Assembly (NCBI RefSeq): GCF_000006405.1
Contig: NW_003208445.1
Span: forward strand, 1-64,000
Source: Perkinsus marinus ATCC 50983
Lineage: Eukaryota > Perkinsozoa > Perkinsida > Perkinsidae
Direction of reading: 5' to 3'
DNA: 64,000 nucleotides
Shown here: piece by piece, positions 12,001 to 21,013 of the stretch
Position numbering within the stretch: position 1 is the stretch's first letter
Layout: the number at the start of each line of letters is the position of its first letter
The notes under the pieces: generated by a model
What the model was told of the DNA's origin: nothing
The model's database searches: none
Seen by the model: the letters and a program-made list of their open reading frames with translations, nothing else
Made by a program: the position numbers and the translations under genes

Positions 12001-13541
12001 GAGGTCTCATACCGAAAAGAAGCGTTGAAGATAGAGATGGACTCAGCAACAGGGAGGTTGATGTTACATTCGTCCAACAGCTTCACAACTGTATCCGCCT
12101 GTGAAGGTGCACAGATGATACCGAGCTTCTTTTGCTGAGCACAGAAGGCGACGAGTTGGAGAAGCCACAGAAGCTGTGCCAAGTTGTTAACAACAGCGCA
12201 GGCGAAACCTGCTATGATCAGATCGTCAATGAAGTCGATCACCCATCCTGGGAGAGATACCAAGCCGGACCGATAGCGCTCGACCAAATCGCCCAAGGTA
12301 TTGATGAGAGAGCCTGGTCCTGGGGAGCATCCAAAACCGACCCTGGTAGTGATGAAGTCCCCTACCGCAGTACGAATCTTGAAGTAGAGCAACTTCGACT
12401 CGGATGATATCCGTATCGAATAAAAGGCACTCTTGATATCAGCGACGGCTATAGTGTTAGGGGAAAGTACACGCAGAGAGGTAGTAGCCTCCCATAATTT
12501 AGCCATGGAAGCAGTGGTCTTCGGTAACAGGGCATTGGTACTTCGTAAGTCGATCACTAACCTTGGTCGACGACTGCCACCGTGCACCATAAAGGTGCTA
12601 GAGAAAGGAAGTCGTCGAAAATCATAGGACTGGCTGAGTTCTTGACTGGGTTTCTGCCAGAGCCCTTTCGACACGTAGTCCTCAACAGCTATCTTATATT
12701 GCTCCTTCAAGTCATCGGGAAGCTTTGAATACATTGCCTTCGCATAGTCACGGGTTTGGACTTGTTGCAGTTTGAGTGACGGTAGATAAAGCTCGGCGAC
12801 GAACTGTTGCATGAAAACATCACGACTGTCGTTGTTGGAGAGCTTACGGATCCTCGTCTTGTAACCAGGAGACAAAGGTATTGGCTTCCAACCAGCTATG
12901 ACAGCCTCGTTTAGAACTTTGAGCAGAGAAGACTCAGCAGTAGTTGGTAGCCGGATGAGAAGCTGGTCATCCACAGCTGATGGTGTCGAGTCGGCGACGT
13001 AAGCAGTGTCGCAATCGACGATGACCTCAGTGGCGTCAGGTGCTGGTGACGGTGGTGAGGTGGTTGTCGATCTGCTGACATCATGAACGAGATGCTCCGA
13101 GATGTAAGCGCGCTCGATACCATGACAAACAAGTCCGAGGGCACCTATGAGATCTCGACCGATTAAACAATAGGGGTACGAACGAGAACTCGGGGCCTTA
13201 GTGCCACCAGAAGCAGATAAACCAAGGCGGAGAAACCGGAAGTCGTGGTTCTTCTCACCAAACCAACCACCAGATGTCAAGTCCAAGACCTCGAAGCTGA
13301 GAGAGGCGGACTTGGAGATAACAACGGTGCTACCATCCGCAAGCTGTACACGGGGTGGTGAAGCCAGAGCCTTGATCGCAAACGGGACCTCAAACTCGTG
13401 AGGGACGATCAAGTATGAGCAAGTAGCGCCTGAGTCGACGATGCCACGGAGAACCATTGAGTCGCAGCTCTGAGATAGACGAAGAGTAAGAGCCACTTCC
13501 GAAGCTGGGGGGGAAGATGGCTCGATGGCGATTGCTACCAT
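9015..13541 (-). CDS. pol: retrotransposon Pol: protease, RT, RNase H, integrase
   Basis: 1508 codons from the first ATG. The frame is open back to the slippery site at 13736, so the true product is probably Gag-Pol. Visible parts: aspartic protease (GIVDSGATC, residues 33-41); RT with RPRLVIDLRS (~330) and FIDDLI (~440); RNase H with CDASLYGGG (~650) and DAASR (~800); integrase zinc finger H-x3-HPG and CICC (~1085-1118); integrase core Asp in VTIDVV (~1150), Asp in LCDRAS (~1205) and Glu in WEGGHERHHG (~1240). The last ~60 residues (WYSGFI, VSWSNGDPEEWL) resemble a small Tudor/Agenet-type barrel. Pol is in the -1 frame relative to gag, and the stop lies in the LTR. No internal stops. Confidence 0.93.
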   Translation of the reverse strand: MVAIAIEPSSPPASEVALTLRLSQSCDSMVLRGIVDSGATCSYLIVPHEFEVPFAIKALASPPRVQLADGSTVVISKSASLSFEVLDLTSGGWFGEKNHDFRFLRLGLSASGGTKAPSSRSYPYCLIGRDLIGALGLVCHGIERAYISEHLVHDVSRSTTTSPPSPAPDATEVIVDCDTAYVADSTPSAVDDQLLIRLPTTAESSLLKVLNEAVIAGWKPIPLSPGYKTRIRKLSNNDSRDVFMQQFVAELYLPSLKLQQVQTRDYAKAMYSKLPDDLKEQYKIAVEDYVSKGLWQKPSQELSQSYDFRRLPFSSTFMVHGGSRRPRLVIDLRSTNALLPKTTASMAKLWEATTSLRVLSPNTIAVADIKSAFYSIRISSESKLLYFKIRTAVGDFITTRVGFGCSPGPGSLINTLGDLVERYRSGLVSLPGWVIDFIDDLIIAGFACAVVNNLAQLLWLLQLVAFCAQQKKLGIICAPSQADTVVKLLDECNINLPVAESISIFNASFRYETSHSDKAPPVVLLAVDCRRTERMEKAISYLNGGRAISLRLTKKAYFCLAGVISFDCSRLHGEMRLLGDVIRAFIGSRFASTPWDKECDLSSLNPRDQSCFTEVVNWGLELCKAESSPCHHTSTVYEAGDESSRVSLVASCDASLYGGGIVISRDCPGSGKPPEIILSDCLRFSRTQANYSANRRELLVCLQTLRILSSLVEYLRSVATSQSRDLAIAITLQCDNRSSISWINDPTAVVRLKTSKALEKRSIIRLVECIAQEISCIRCSGATITVSHVRGSSNVLADAASRCLDRIVPKSGNQSLGALLLSRGEGEGIKINEIYNSVRENTVEVVGRDSDDPTDCCFALTDPCLTSSECDLCALLQGTQNARIRCHAAHHPDCCRVLEDISIDRATPSSSFIARNIMDDIAGTADVLDTINCVFELRDDLQVAASVQTQSEPIVEVISAYSYDLDDILWRVELLRKILRVLKDNKERPDARRLNVLLTDHWGHANIRAACRSAQRQMLASPVKSTIGNNSAQHGGPVHFSVDAELADVFVHRSGLSDGSVILLPIVPREATMFGRKIVLDAHRENAHPGVPGTVGFIRDFYLPAVIGLAKSVVSSCICCRISNASRGWHTPPGTADVDSMARYGPYHCVTIDVVSLGEKTHALSCQCRFTRHVTWQHIPDETTSSILDALCRAQVRAGPFRIILCDRASYFRSTIFIDEVARRLGSEVRLLSRHAPWEGGHERHHGVMCALLRNSLRHSGGRLLSLTPQQRQDLFDRICLVHNNLPLGSYLWLSGDKLPVCPELLCNGRLRSLNRTTMMFCDNVLPYRAAQAAQRTFLSEGWALIKRRNSAVRPITRVAHDAFDPGRTVLVYSPAPRKLAKNFTIAHVHQKISRNRVEVILPTGVKTVENMYNVLPIGRHPEDYPARTCGPSLVGMPIRVWISDTNGAGRWYSGFITDQSSDFEVLVSWSNGDPEEWLNLATERWQPSTDDGVGTPPGGRVESDDDD
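9040..9050 (-). other. polypurine tract candidate
   Basis: On the minus strand CAGGGGGGCG lies directly before the 3' LTR, inside the pol reading frame (PPGGR). This is the expected place for the plus-strand primer of an LTR element. Confidence 0.55.
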
Positions 13542-13702
13542 GTCAGAGTGTAGATTAGCAGTGTTAGAGGCTAGAGTTGGAATAGATAGATCAGCTTCGT
13601 TGGGTACGGCTGACTGGGTAGTTAAGAGATCACGCAGGTCGGTGCAGTACTGTGAAGTGTCAGTGATAGTAGGATTCGGAACAAGGGACTCGCGGAGGTC
13701 TC

Positions 13703-15268
13703 CTACTGGTGGCCTCCACTCCCCCCGCCGTTTTTTGGCTGACGAGGGCCATGACGAGAGTTCCGCTTGTAGTTGGTGTCAAACTCCTTGACTACACCAA
13801 ACCTCGTCTTATCATTGAAGTACTCCGAGACACAGTTGAGAGCACGAGCCTTATCACCAAATGAGAGGAGGCAGTAGGGTTTACCCCCTTTGGAGGTCAG
13901 GAACTTCAGCTCTGTCGCTTCGGAGAACCCTGCCGTCGACGGTGTAGCACCTTTCACACCATCGCCCATAACAAGCAAGACGTACGGCTGAGATTTCGCC
14001 CAAGATACCGCTTCTGCATGAGCTGCTTTCTGTTGGTTGTTAGCTGTGGAACTCCGCTGATCAGACGTATGCCACAGTTTATCTCTCACATCAGAAGCGT
14101 TGCTGTTCTGGTTGTTGGGGGTAGAAGACTTAGGCTTCTTAGACTCAGTGGTGAAGTTGTGAGCATAGCAGAGCTCTGTGAGTAATCCCAATATGGTACT
14201 TGTACCTACCCCACCGTCTAGAGGGAGCTTACGCTGCCATTCCCAGTTGCGTCTCTCCGGATAGCTTTGGCGCGCTACCGCCGTGACCTCTTTGATGAGT
14301 TCGGTCATGATGTTGTTCGGTAGAGGCCGGAGAGCCAGATCGACAAAGTGAGCTGTGACATCAATAGGCTCAGTTGAATCGTCGCTCGTAGCTCTGCGAT
14401 CGCCGACCTCAGGGGGTGTATTGCGGAGACTGATTAGATGTAGTGAGCGTAGATCACGAACTTGATCAACAAATCTGTTTACACCAGAAGGACCGGAGAA
14501 AGTCAGCTGGGTTGCTCGCCTAAGCACCTCCTTCCTCATTTCCACTGGGCTACAGTACTTCTCGACGAGCGCTTTTTTGACCTTCTGCCAATCATAACCA
14601 ATGCTAGGTAAGTCAATGAGACGAGTAGCTTCACTCAACAGGGTACTGTGGGGAGCCAATGTCTCCAGTAGCTTCTCTATCAGAGGAACCCTCAGTGTTG
14701 GGTGCGGTTGGAACTCGTCCTTACCATTAGCAGTAGGCACCAACTCTCCGAATCCTGCAGAAAGGAATAGGCTCTCCAATCTGCGATATTGCAGGGGCAA
14801 GAGATAGATATCTTTGAGAGTCCGCGATGTGACATTGAACTTGACCACATCTCCTAAGGACGGCACTCTCGAACCAGACTTGGTTGTTATTGATGTGGTG
14901 GTAGTAGAAGGAGCGACACGTTGAAATGCGTCCGTGATAGTGCTCACCAGCAACTCCATCTGATCAGATGGATTGTTAGAAAGGCCTTCAACTGGAGCTT
15001 GGGTTTCAGACAATAACTTGTTGATCTTGGCCGTGCATCTATCCACAAGATCGACGTAGGCCGCAACCTCCTCCTCGAGAGCGGCTTCAGTTACAGCCAA
15101 TTGTTCTCGCTGTTCATCGTCGACAGAGAGAATGTCAGTAGAGCTTAGCTGCTCTTGCACGGCCACAAGCTCCTTGAGACGTATAGTACGCTGCCGTCGA
15201 CATGTAGACCTCAGTTTTGCCAGACCAGACCTCGTGTTGCAGGTATCGATGTCAACAGCTGTTACCAT
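13703..15268 (-). CDS. gag: retrotransposon Gag
   Basis: 521 aa from the first in-frame ATG at 15268, whose A is the last LTR base. A longer open frame to 15433 lacks an ATG and lies in the LTR. The N-terminal ~130 residues are helical and charged. A middle region (LKDIYLLPLQYRRLESL onward, LPSIGYDWQKVKKALVEKY) looks like a retrotransposon capsid. The C-terminus is basic and Gly-rich. I see no CCHC zinc knuckle, so RNA packaging may use the basic tail. The stop TAG is at 13703-13705, 25 nt after the slippery heptamer. Confidence 0.9.
   Translation of the reverse strand: MVTAVDIDTCNTRSGLAKLRSTCRRQRTIRLKELVAVQEQLSSTDILSVDDEQREQLAVTEAALEEEVAAYVDLVDRCTAKINKLLSETQAPVEGLSNNPSDQMELLVSTITDAFQRVAPSTTTTSITTKSGSRVPSLGDVVKFNVTSRTLKDIYLLPLQYRRLESLFLSAGFGELVPTANGKDEFQPHPTLRVPLIEKLLETLAPHSTLLSEATRLIDLPSIGYDWQKVKKALVEKYCSPVEMRKEVLRRATQLTFSGPSGVNRFVDQVRDLRSLHLISLRNTPPEVGDRRATSDDSTEPIDVTAHFVDLALRPLPNNIMTELIKEVTAVARQSYPERRNWEWQRKLPLDGGVGTSTILGLLTELCYAHNFTTESKKPKSSTPNNQNSNASDVRDKLWHTSDQRSSTANNQQKAAHAEAVSWAKSQPYVLLVMGDGVKGATPSTAGFSEATELKFLTSKGGKPYCLLSFGDKARALNCVSEYFNDKTRFGVVKEFDTNYKRNSRHGPRQPKNGGGSGGHQ
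13730..13736 (-). promoter_or_regulatory. -1 ribosomal frameshift site A AAA AAC
   Basis: On the minus strand gag reads CCA AAA AAC GGC, giving the canonical X XXY YYZ heptamer A AAA AAC in the gag frame. A -1 shift enters a frame open from here to the pol stop, with no stop codon between 13736 and 13541. The downstream sequence is G-rich, and a possible stem pairs GGAGG (about 13717-13713) with CCTCC (about 13698-13694). The heptamer type is well known from retroviruses; its use here is inferred. Confidence 0.85.
15251..15267 (-). other. primer-binding site overlapping the gag start codon
   Basis: Directly inside the 5' LTR the minus strand reads TGGTAACAGCTGTTGAC. The leading TGG is the usual complement of a tRNA CCA end. 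Its first TG also completes the gag ATG. The tRNA was not identified. Confidence 0.6.
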
Positions 15269-15617
15269 GTTAGATCTTTTGATGATATCCCAAATCAAAA
15301 GAACGCAGAGCCACCCAGATAGTATAGAAGCAAGTATACGATAACCTCGGTAGCTCAGAGAGGTAGAAGAGCCACGAGTAGAGGGACGGGACAAGGATCG
15401 CCGAGAGGCGAATGACAGCTTGAGAGACCACAAAACTCAGATACTAATAACTGAGAGAGGAATCTTCTGCCGTTTCACTGGCAACCGTTTCCTCACAACT
15501 CGGGCGAATCTTCCAAGTGGGCAGATATACTGAATGGAAATGCAATATGTTGAATATACTTGAATATATGGAATGTAGAATAATCAATTATCTTAGTCGT
15601 CATCATCCGATTCCACA
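15268..15617 (-). repeat. LTR (5' LTR in coding orientation)
   Basis: 350 bp, the same sequence as 8690-9039 apart from one base. In coding orientation its last base is the A of the first in-frame gag ATG (15268). An open frame without ATG runs back into the LTR to about 15433. Confidence 0.93.
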
Positions 15618-15747
15618 GGCCAGCGCTGCCTGCGCTCTGTCGCTAGTCAGTTCGCCAACTGTTGAGTCTCGGATCTGTTACAATACGTGGTGTTACTACT
15701 GCTCATAGTAGTTTGGCATAGTCTGGTTAAGCCTATTGGCATCAAAC

Positions 15748-15896
15748 TTTGAATCAACAACAACGACAAAAACAACAAAAACAACAATAACAGCAACGAA
15801 AATAACAGTAATAATAACAACAAACAGCAACGAAAACAACAACAACAACGAAAACAACAACAACGAAAACAACAACAACGAAAACAACAACGACGA

Positions 15897-15929
<33 letters not shown>

Positions 15930-15951
15930 CGATAATAACAATAACAACAAC
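15748..15951. repeat. CAA-rich microsatellite, unit B
   Basis: Counterpart of 1339-1675, shorter and with AAT/AGT interruptions. It ends abruptly in sequence matching 2306 of unit A, so the ~0.6-kb deletion in unit B has one breakpoint at this tract. Confidence 0.85.
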
Positions 15952-17844
15952 CCCCAAATCATTAGCTGACTGTCGATGGCCATTCGAGGGAATATGAAAT
16001 CCATAAATACGTGATATCACGACCCCAGCGTGCATGAAGATATAGAGTCTATAGACTCGATTTTAGTATAGACGAGTTCTTCAGGAGAGCTCCCTTGTAT
16101 GTGACAGCTCAAGTCTAAGGTATGGGCATTCTTTGACTCCGTACCAGCAGAACTCCCACGTTATCAGTCAGACCTCACCTCAAAACGCTGTGCAAAGTCA
16201 TCGATCAGTTTCCTCCGGCCTGCGATAGTGGATTCAATGATCTCCAATACTTCATCAATCCACTCAACGCTTTTAGACCCTACAGGATCTCAATTCCCGA
16301 CTTCTAAACTAATTTTGAAAGGAGCACTCATTATCGCCTCCCCCGCGTGATCCGTCTCTTCAAATTCCATCACACATAGTAAAGCCGAAATTTCGTGATC
16401 CTGCTTTCCCATACAAGCCTTGAGATCCTCCGACACGAGCTGCACCTGGGAAGAAGAAACGAAGCGCACAACTCGTGGACAGATCGAAGCATCCGTTGAA
16501 TTACTTCAGCAGCGCATTCGTCCGCTACGACAGCAAAGAACTCCTTGTAATGTTCCAAAGCTTTGTCGTGATGAGCCTTCCGCCTAAGCAACACAAGGGT
16601 TGGCTGTCAAATCACTCATGCCAAGTCGATATGTCAGAAAGCGTTATGGAGAAGAAACAAAATGCCCCCATTAGTGAGCTCAGGTCATGATGGATGGATT
16701 GCTCTTGCGTACCTTGCAGTGAACTCTTCACGTCTTTTCATCCGCTTATTATAAGCTTCTATTGTTTCCTGAACCAAGGCAACCCGTATGCATCCACCCT
16801 CGCATCGCCGACCCCGTACGTCAGTCGGGATGGGCGAATCCACCAGACCTTTGACCATCTGTCTCTCCTCCTGAATTTCGAGTAAATGCTCGGAAGAGAG
16901 CTTGTCGGTCTGAAGACAAGGCATTGCTCTGAGCATAATATGCGCTAAAAGCATCTATTCTCGTGCTACTCTTTTCGCTTCATCGACCCTCTGTTGTTGC
17001 AGACGAGAGAATTCCTGACAATCGGAGCAGTTGAGGATTACGCCTTATCAAGGCGTAAGGCAATAGATCCATTGCACGCTGTTATCAGAGGGATCAAGGG
17101 CAAAGGCCAAAGGTCACCTTGATGTCTTGTCCGGTCTTGAATCCCCTAGTCGGGTTCACCGATTGCTTTTGTCTATGACCGTTCGGCGAGCCAGTCATAA
17201 TGGGAGTAGATGAAAACATTTCCAAGATTCCATCGAGAGACGAACTGGGTTCAGAGTCTTGAGTGCTAAGCGGTATAGGATAGAACCACACAAAAACATA
17301 GTCTATACTTTTTTGATGAGTAGTACCCCATAAAATGACCAGCAGCACTTGAGAACAACACATGGCACAGTACAGCAATTTGGAAAGTAAACAACGGTCT
17401 CAGGAGCATCTTTCGCCGCCAATCGAGAGTTCTCATCCGATAAACCAAGCCGAATTCCATGTACCTGGATCCTGTGTGGATATATTCGACCCAATTTTCA
17501 CAGCTCCTCTGTTGGGACGTCGCCAATCTACCAGGTGGTGGAATATCACGGTGCTCCTGACGCGGCATCTGGTACAGCACGAAAGCTTTTAGACGTGACT
17601 CGAGCATTTTCTGCATCCACGCCATTGGATTAATCTGTACTTGGTCGGAAAAGCATTCTCTTAAAGAGATCAGCCTTGTCCCCATTATGCGGACCCCATA
17701 GAAATCACAAGTCGACGTGGAGATAGAGTGAGAGTGACGACATAGATAGTCAGGAATATAATTGCGAAAGATCCGTCGTTGAGTGAAGGGGAGCGGCATT
17801 AAAAGTGACCCGAGTGAGTCCCCGCATTCACCACCAACAGACAA

Positions 17845-19609
17845 ATGAACTTAAACCATTATCATGCACCGAAGGATAACATCATCATAGTTATGTGGGC
17901 TCGACTCATACCCCATCGTCCCCTAAGGCGTCAACTGGCAATCACACCGCGCATGGGCTCAAACCGATCTGTTGTGGCCGCCCTATAGATAGGGCAAGAA
18001 GACAGAGATACTCGGTCTGGTTTCTGAACTAGTTCTGAACTAGCGCCTCTAGTTCAACGCGAACTAGAGGCTGCCGATAGACCTCTAATTCTGACTAATT
18101 CTAAACTGACACCGTTGGTGAGGGACACAACCCTCGGATCGTCCGATTGCTAGAGCCGATTCCGATTGATCGGGACAGCTACGCCATCGAAGATATGCCT
18201 GAGTACAATCGTTTCTTGCGGGCGGTGCAGCTATGCCATCCCAAGGTAAGACTTAGTAGAGTCAATTACTCCGCGCGGGGCAGCTATGCCACTCCAAGAT
18301 ATGCTTCAGCACGACAAATTTCTCTGGTCGGGGCAGATATGCCACCCCTCGGGGTGGCATCGGGATATGCCCTCCCACGGTATGGTGCATTTGACATCCC
18401 TAGCACAATCATTCGCTGAAGCGCAAGGCAAAACGATATCATTTGTCGGCGATATTGATCGCAGATCTCCAGAGAATGCAGAAATCTACTTCGCTGCCAC
18501 CAGCGTCAACTCCACTTGAGGGCAGAGAATCTCTGCCAGAGATGCCGGCAAAGGATTCACAACGGGACCCGTTGTGCCTTAACATGCTTGAACGGGTGTT
18601 GAGGCTGACATGCATGTCACGGGGACACTTTGGATAGATGGCCGTGCATGCAGGGTACGTTCGGTGGAGCATGGGGCTAGAAGGGACACGGCCACAGAGA
18701 AGTTCTGATTTCATCAGATTCAGGAATTCATTGAGCCCGCATACCGTCAGTGGTGAGAAGGTTCACTTTCGTATCAGTTGGGATCAGCATTCATTCTTGT
18801 GCTACAGCCCTCCTTATGTTCCTTTTCTTAACCATTACTCTGTCTGGTAGACAGTGTGTATCTCTTCGTGAACCAGTCCTTAAGGATTTCGTGAACCGTA
18901 ATTAAAGAGATTTATCTAGATGGCTGCTGAGGGAGTTGTAGAGCACCCGTGATACAGGAACCAGCCCGTTATTGAAGCTGAAAAACAGAATGGATCGGTA
19001 TAGACCAATATATGGGGATAAGGGGTCAACGATCAGCGATGGATCGACATGATGCGTACGCATATACATTGGCGCGCCGAAGCGTGTCGGCTTTACTCTA
19101 ACAACTCTAACAATGGCAGAAGTTCTGCCGCAGAACAGCGTTACTCGCGAAGCTCACGTCAAGCTACGGGGCGAGCGGTAAAAGGTAGAAGCTAAAGCCA
19201 GGAAAAAGACTTGTATGAGTCATGTATCGGGGAGTGGCGATTGGAAGAATCAGGAAGGACAAGATAGGAGTATTCAGGCTATATCTCTGATCGCGAGTGG
19301 TGAAGATCATTCGGAGCAAATCCTGCTCTGCTAGAACTTTGGAGATACGAGTTGACGATGGCACGGAGTGTAATTCGCCAATTGTATGGAAGTAATTGAC
19401 GATATGCACAACCAGAAGGAAGACAAAATGCAAAGGGGCTTCGGTACATGCGTGCGAGTACAGCGGCAGCTGCAGGACCGGCCACAATTCCTCGTATAAC
19501 TGAGTTGATCATTACTCCCTAATGTTCACCTTTTGCTTAAGGTTTCCTTCGATTGAGCGCTGGAGAGACTAATCCTTAACCCAAAAGAGCAGTCTCGTTT
19601 CTTCTGCAG
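17845..19609. other. spacer upstream of subtilase 2, with degenerate minisatellite
   Basis: 18165-18385 holds degenerate units with the GGGGCAGCTATGCC core, equivalent to 4574-4835. 17870-18140 is largely absent from unit A and contains short direct repeats (GTTCTGAACTAG, AACTAGAGG). No convincing exon. A pyrimidine run ending CAG precedes the subtilase ATG. Confidence 0.5.
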
Positions 19610-21013
19610 ATGTTCAACAGCCTCATGCCTAAGCGCTTGGCCTTCTTGTGGGCTTTCTTCGCCGGTACTATCGCCTTCGGTGAGAGCACTACTAATCGCA
19701 CACTGCTGAGGGTATCCCATCGTGGAGTCCCACTCGACATTCGTCATGTATCAAGAATTATGACACAGACTCTCGCGGCCTCAGGTGGATTGGTGGAATC
19801 TCTCAGTCAAGACGACCATGATTGTGAACGATGCTTCGCACGAGATGATATGGTCTATGACTTGAAGGCGATAGGCATACAAATTGTGGACTCCAGATGC
19901 CCGGTTGGTCACAGCCAAATTTTAAACTACTTGAGGAGAGCTAAAAATATGCTGAGCATCGACTTCGATTGCGAGCCCGACTCGAGGGTCACACTGCATC
20001 CGATCCTCGCGGCGGACATGGCAACTTGCACTGGTGGCAATTCTGTTCTCGGCACAAACGACCCCGGCTCATCCTGTCAGCCTAACCTCGAGGTTATCCA
20101 TTTAGCGGCTGCCTGGGAAGCGGCTCGCTCAGCCGGACGGAAGCTGGAGGATGTCGTGTTGGCCATCAGCGACACTGGTGTTGACATGACTCATCCTGAC
20201 CTGGTTAATCAATTCTGGAGGAACCCAGCTGACAACTCCATCGGTTACAACTTCATAACCAACAGTATTGATGTGACTGATAGACACAGCCACGGTACTC
20301 ACTGTGCTGGCAACTCTGCCGCTCAGACTGATAATAACATTGGCATTGCAGGAGTGGCCAATATCAATGGATCAGTACCCAATGTGAAGCTGATGATACT
20401 CAAGATGCTTGATGACACAGGAAACGGCTTTATGAGTGACGCAGCGAGGGCCATCAACTTCGCCGTCGAAAACGGGGCAGCATTCTCCTCTCACTCCTAC
20501 AGGTGGTATACCGACAGTGAAATAATGAGGGCCGCATTCACGAACGCCGCTGCTGCTGGGCATATGGCTGTGACTGCAGCTGGAAATGAGAGGGTCAATT
20601 TGGCTATTCATCCAACCTTTCCATGCACTTATGCGAACGAAATACCATCAATGCTCTGTGTGGCGGCCAGTACCTCTGACCCCACCGAGGTCGTCATTAT
20701 GGCCCCTTTCTCGAATGCTGGTTTTGCAACAAAGATTGCCGCACCCGGTATTGATGTTTATTCAACTTTACCGGGCGGGTCCTATGGTTATATGAGTGGT
20801 ACATCGATGTCAACTCCTACGACCGCCGGTGTAGCGGCTTTGCTGGGTACGCTCGGTCTAGAGAGCCAAGAAATAACGGACATTCTTATCAAGTCTCGGA
20901 CCGATGGTTTACCAAATTGGCTTGAGGTATCTGATATCGGGGTGATCGATGCCTCCAAAGCAGTCCAAGCAGCTCTGGGCTCGCCGGCTACTCGCTTGAG
21001 AAAGAACATCTAG
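19610..21013 (+). CDS. secreted subtilisin-like serine protease 2 (peptidase S8)
   Basis: 467 aa, paralogue of the 6082 gene, starting at the equivalent ATG after CAG. The signal peptide (FLWAFFAGTIAFG), pro-region and triad are kept: Asp in ISDTG, His in HSHGTHCAG, Ser in MSGTSMSTP, and oxyanion Asn in AAGN. The protein stops five codons earlier because CAG is replaced by TAG, giving RKNI at the end. Differences from gene 1 cluster at loops (for example GNGFMSDAA versus GGGYTSDIA, and the segment after AAGNE), fitting altered specificity rather than decay. No frameshift or stop. Confidence 0.93.
   Translation: MFNSLMPKRLAFLWAFFAGTIAFGESTTNRTLLRVSHRGVPLDIRHVSRIMTQTLAASGGLVESLSQDDHDCERCFARDDMVYDLKAIGIQIVDSRCPVGHSQILNYLRRAKNMLSIDFDCEPDSRVTLHPILAADMATCTGGNSVLGTNDPGSSCQPNLEVIHLAAAWEAARSAGRKLEDVVLAISDTGVDMTHPDLVNQFWRNPADNSIGYNFITNSIDVTDRHSHGTHCAGNSAAQTDNNIGIAGVANINGSVPNVKLMILKMLDDTGNGFMSDAARAINFAVENGAAFSSHSYRWYTDSEIMRAAFTNAAAAGHMAVTAAGNERVNLAIHPTFPCTYANEIPSMLCVAASTSDPTEVVIMAPFSNAGFATKIAAPGIDVYSTLPGGSYGYMSGTSMSTPTTAGVAALLGTLGLESQEITDILIKSRTDGLPNWLEVSDIGVIDASKAVQAALGSPATRLRKNI

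Larger units (their letters stand above)
8690..15617 (-). mobile_element. intact LTR retrotransposon (Ty3- or BEL/Pao-like domain order)
   Basis: Two 350-bp LTRs (8690-9039 and 15268-15617) flank gag and pol on the minus strand. Domain order is Gag, protease, RT, RNase H, integrase, which excludes the Ty1/copia order. LTRs start TG and end CA, and I found one base difference between them (T at 8943 versus G in the other copy). The target repeats are 3-4 bp ('ggc', 8687-8689 and 15618-15620, or 'aggc' if the last A is flank). Unit A shows the undisturbed target near 1198-1207. Gag and Pol are open throughout and linked by a frameshift site, so the copy looks recent and perhaps active. I cannot decide between Ty3 and BEL/Pao without a tree. 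Confidence 0.93.
7892..17198 (-). pseudogene. helical/coiled-coil gene, copy B, disrupted by retrotransposon
   Basis: This is the counterpart of the 408-3550 gene with the same terminal exon (7892 onwards) and upstream exons (RKAHHDKALEHYKEFF near 16580, and an exon ending MKRREEFTAR near 16720 whose frame is open, unlike copy A). It carries two lesions. An LTR retrotransposon splits the exon reading ...QAALASLDEL at 8689/15618, and the exons of copy A between 1690 and 2305 are deleted next to the microsatellite. A full product cannot be made. The flanking exons still look uncorrupted, which implies recent inactivation. Confidence 0.7.
7485..21012. repeat. tandem segmental duplication, unit B (with LTR element inserted)
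   Basis: This is a second copy of the unit. Its excess length over unit A is explained by a 6928-bp LTR retrotransposon at 8690-15617. Without the element the unit is about 6.6 kb, because sequence matching 1690-2305 of unit A is missing right after the microsatellite (unit B goes from the CAA tract near 15951 to sequence matching 2306). The subtilase at its end is intact. Confidence 0.9.

Noticed and set aside
15268-15433. Extension of Gag by 55 codons into the LTR
   Set aside because: The upstream codon is TTG; no ATG in that part, and it lies within the LTR. The first ATG is at 15268.
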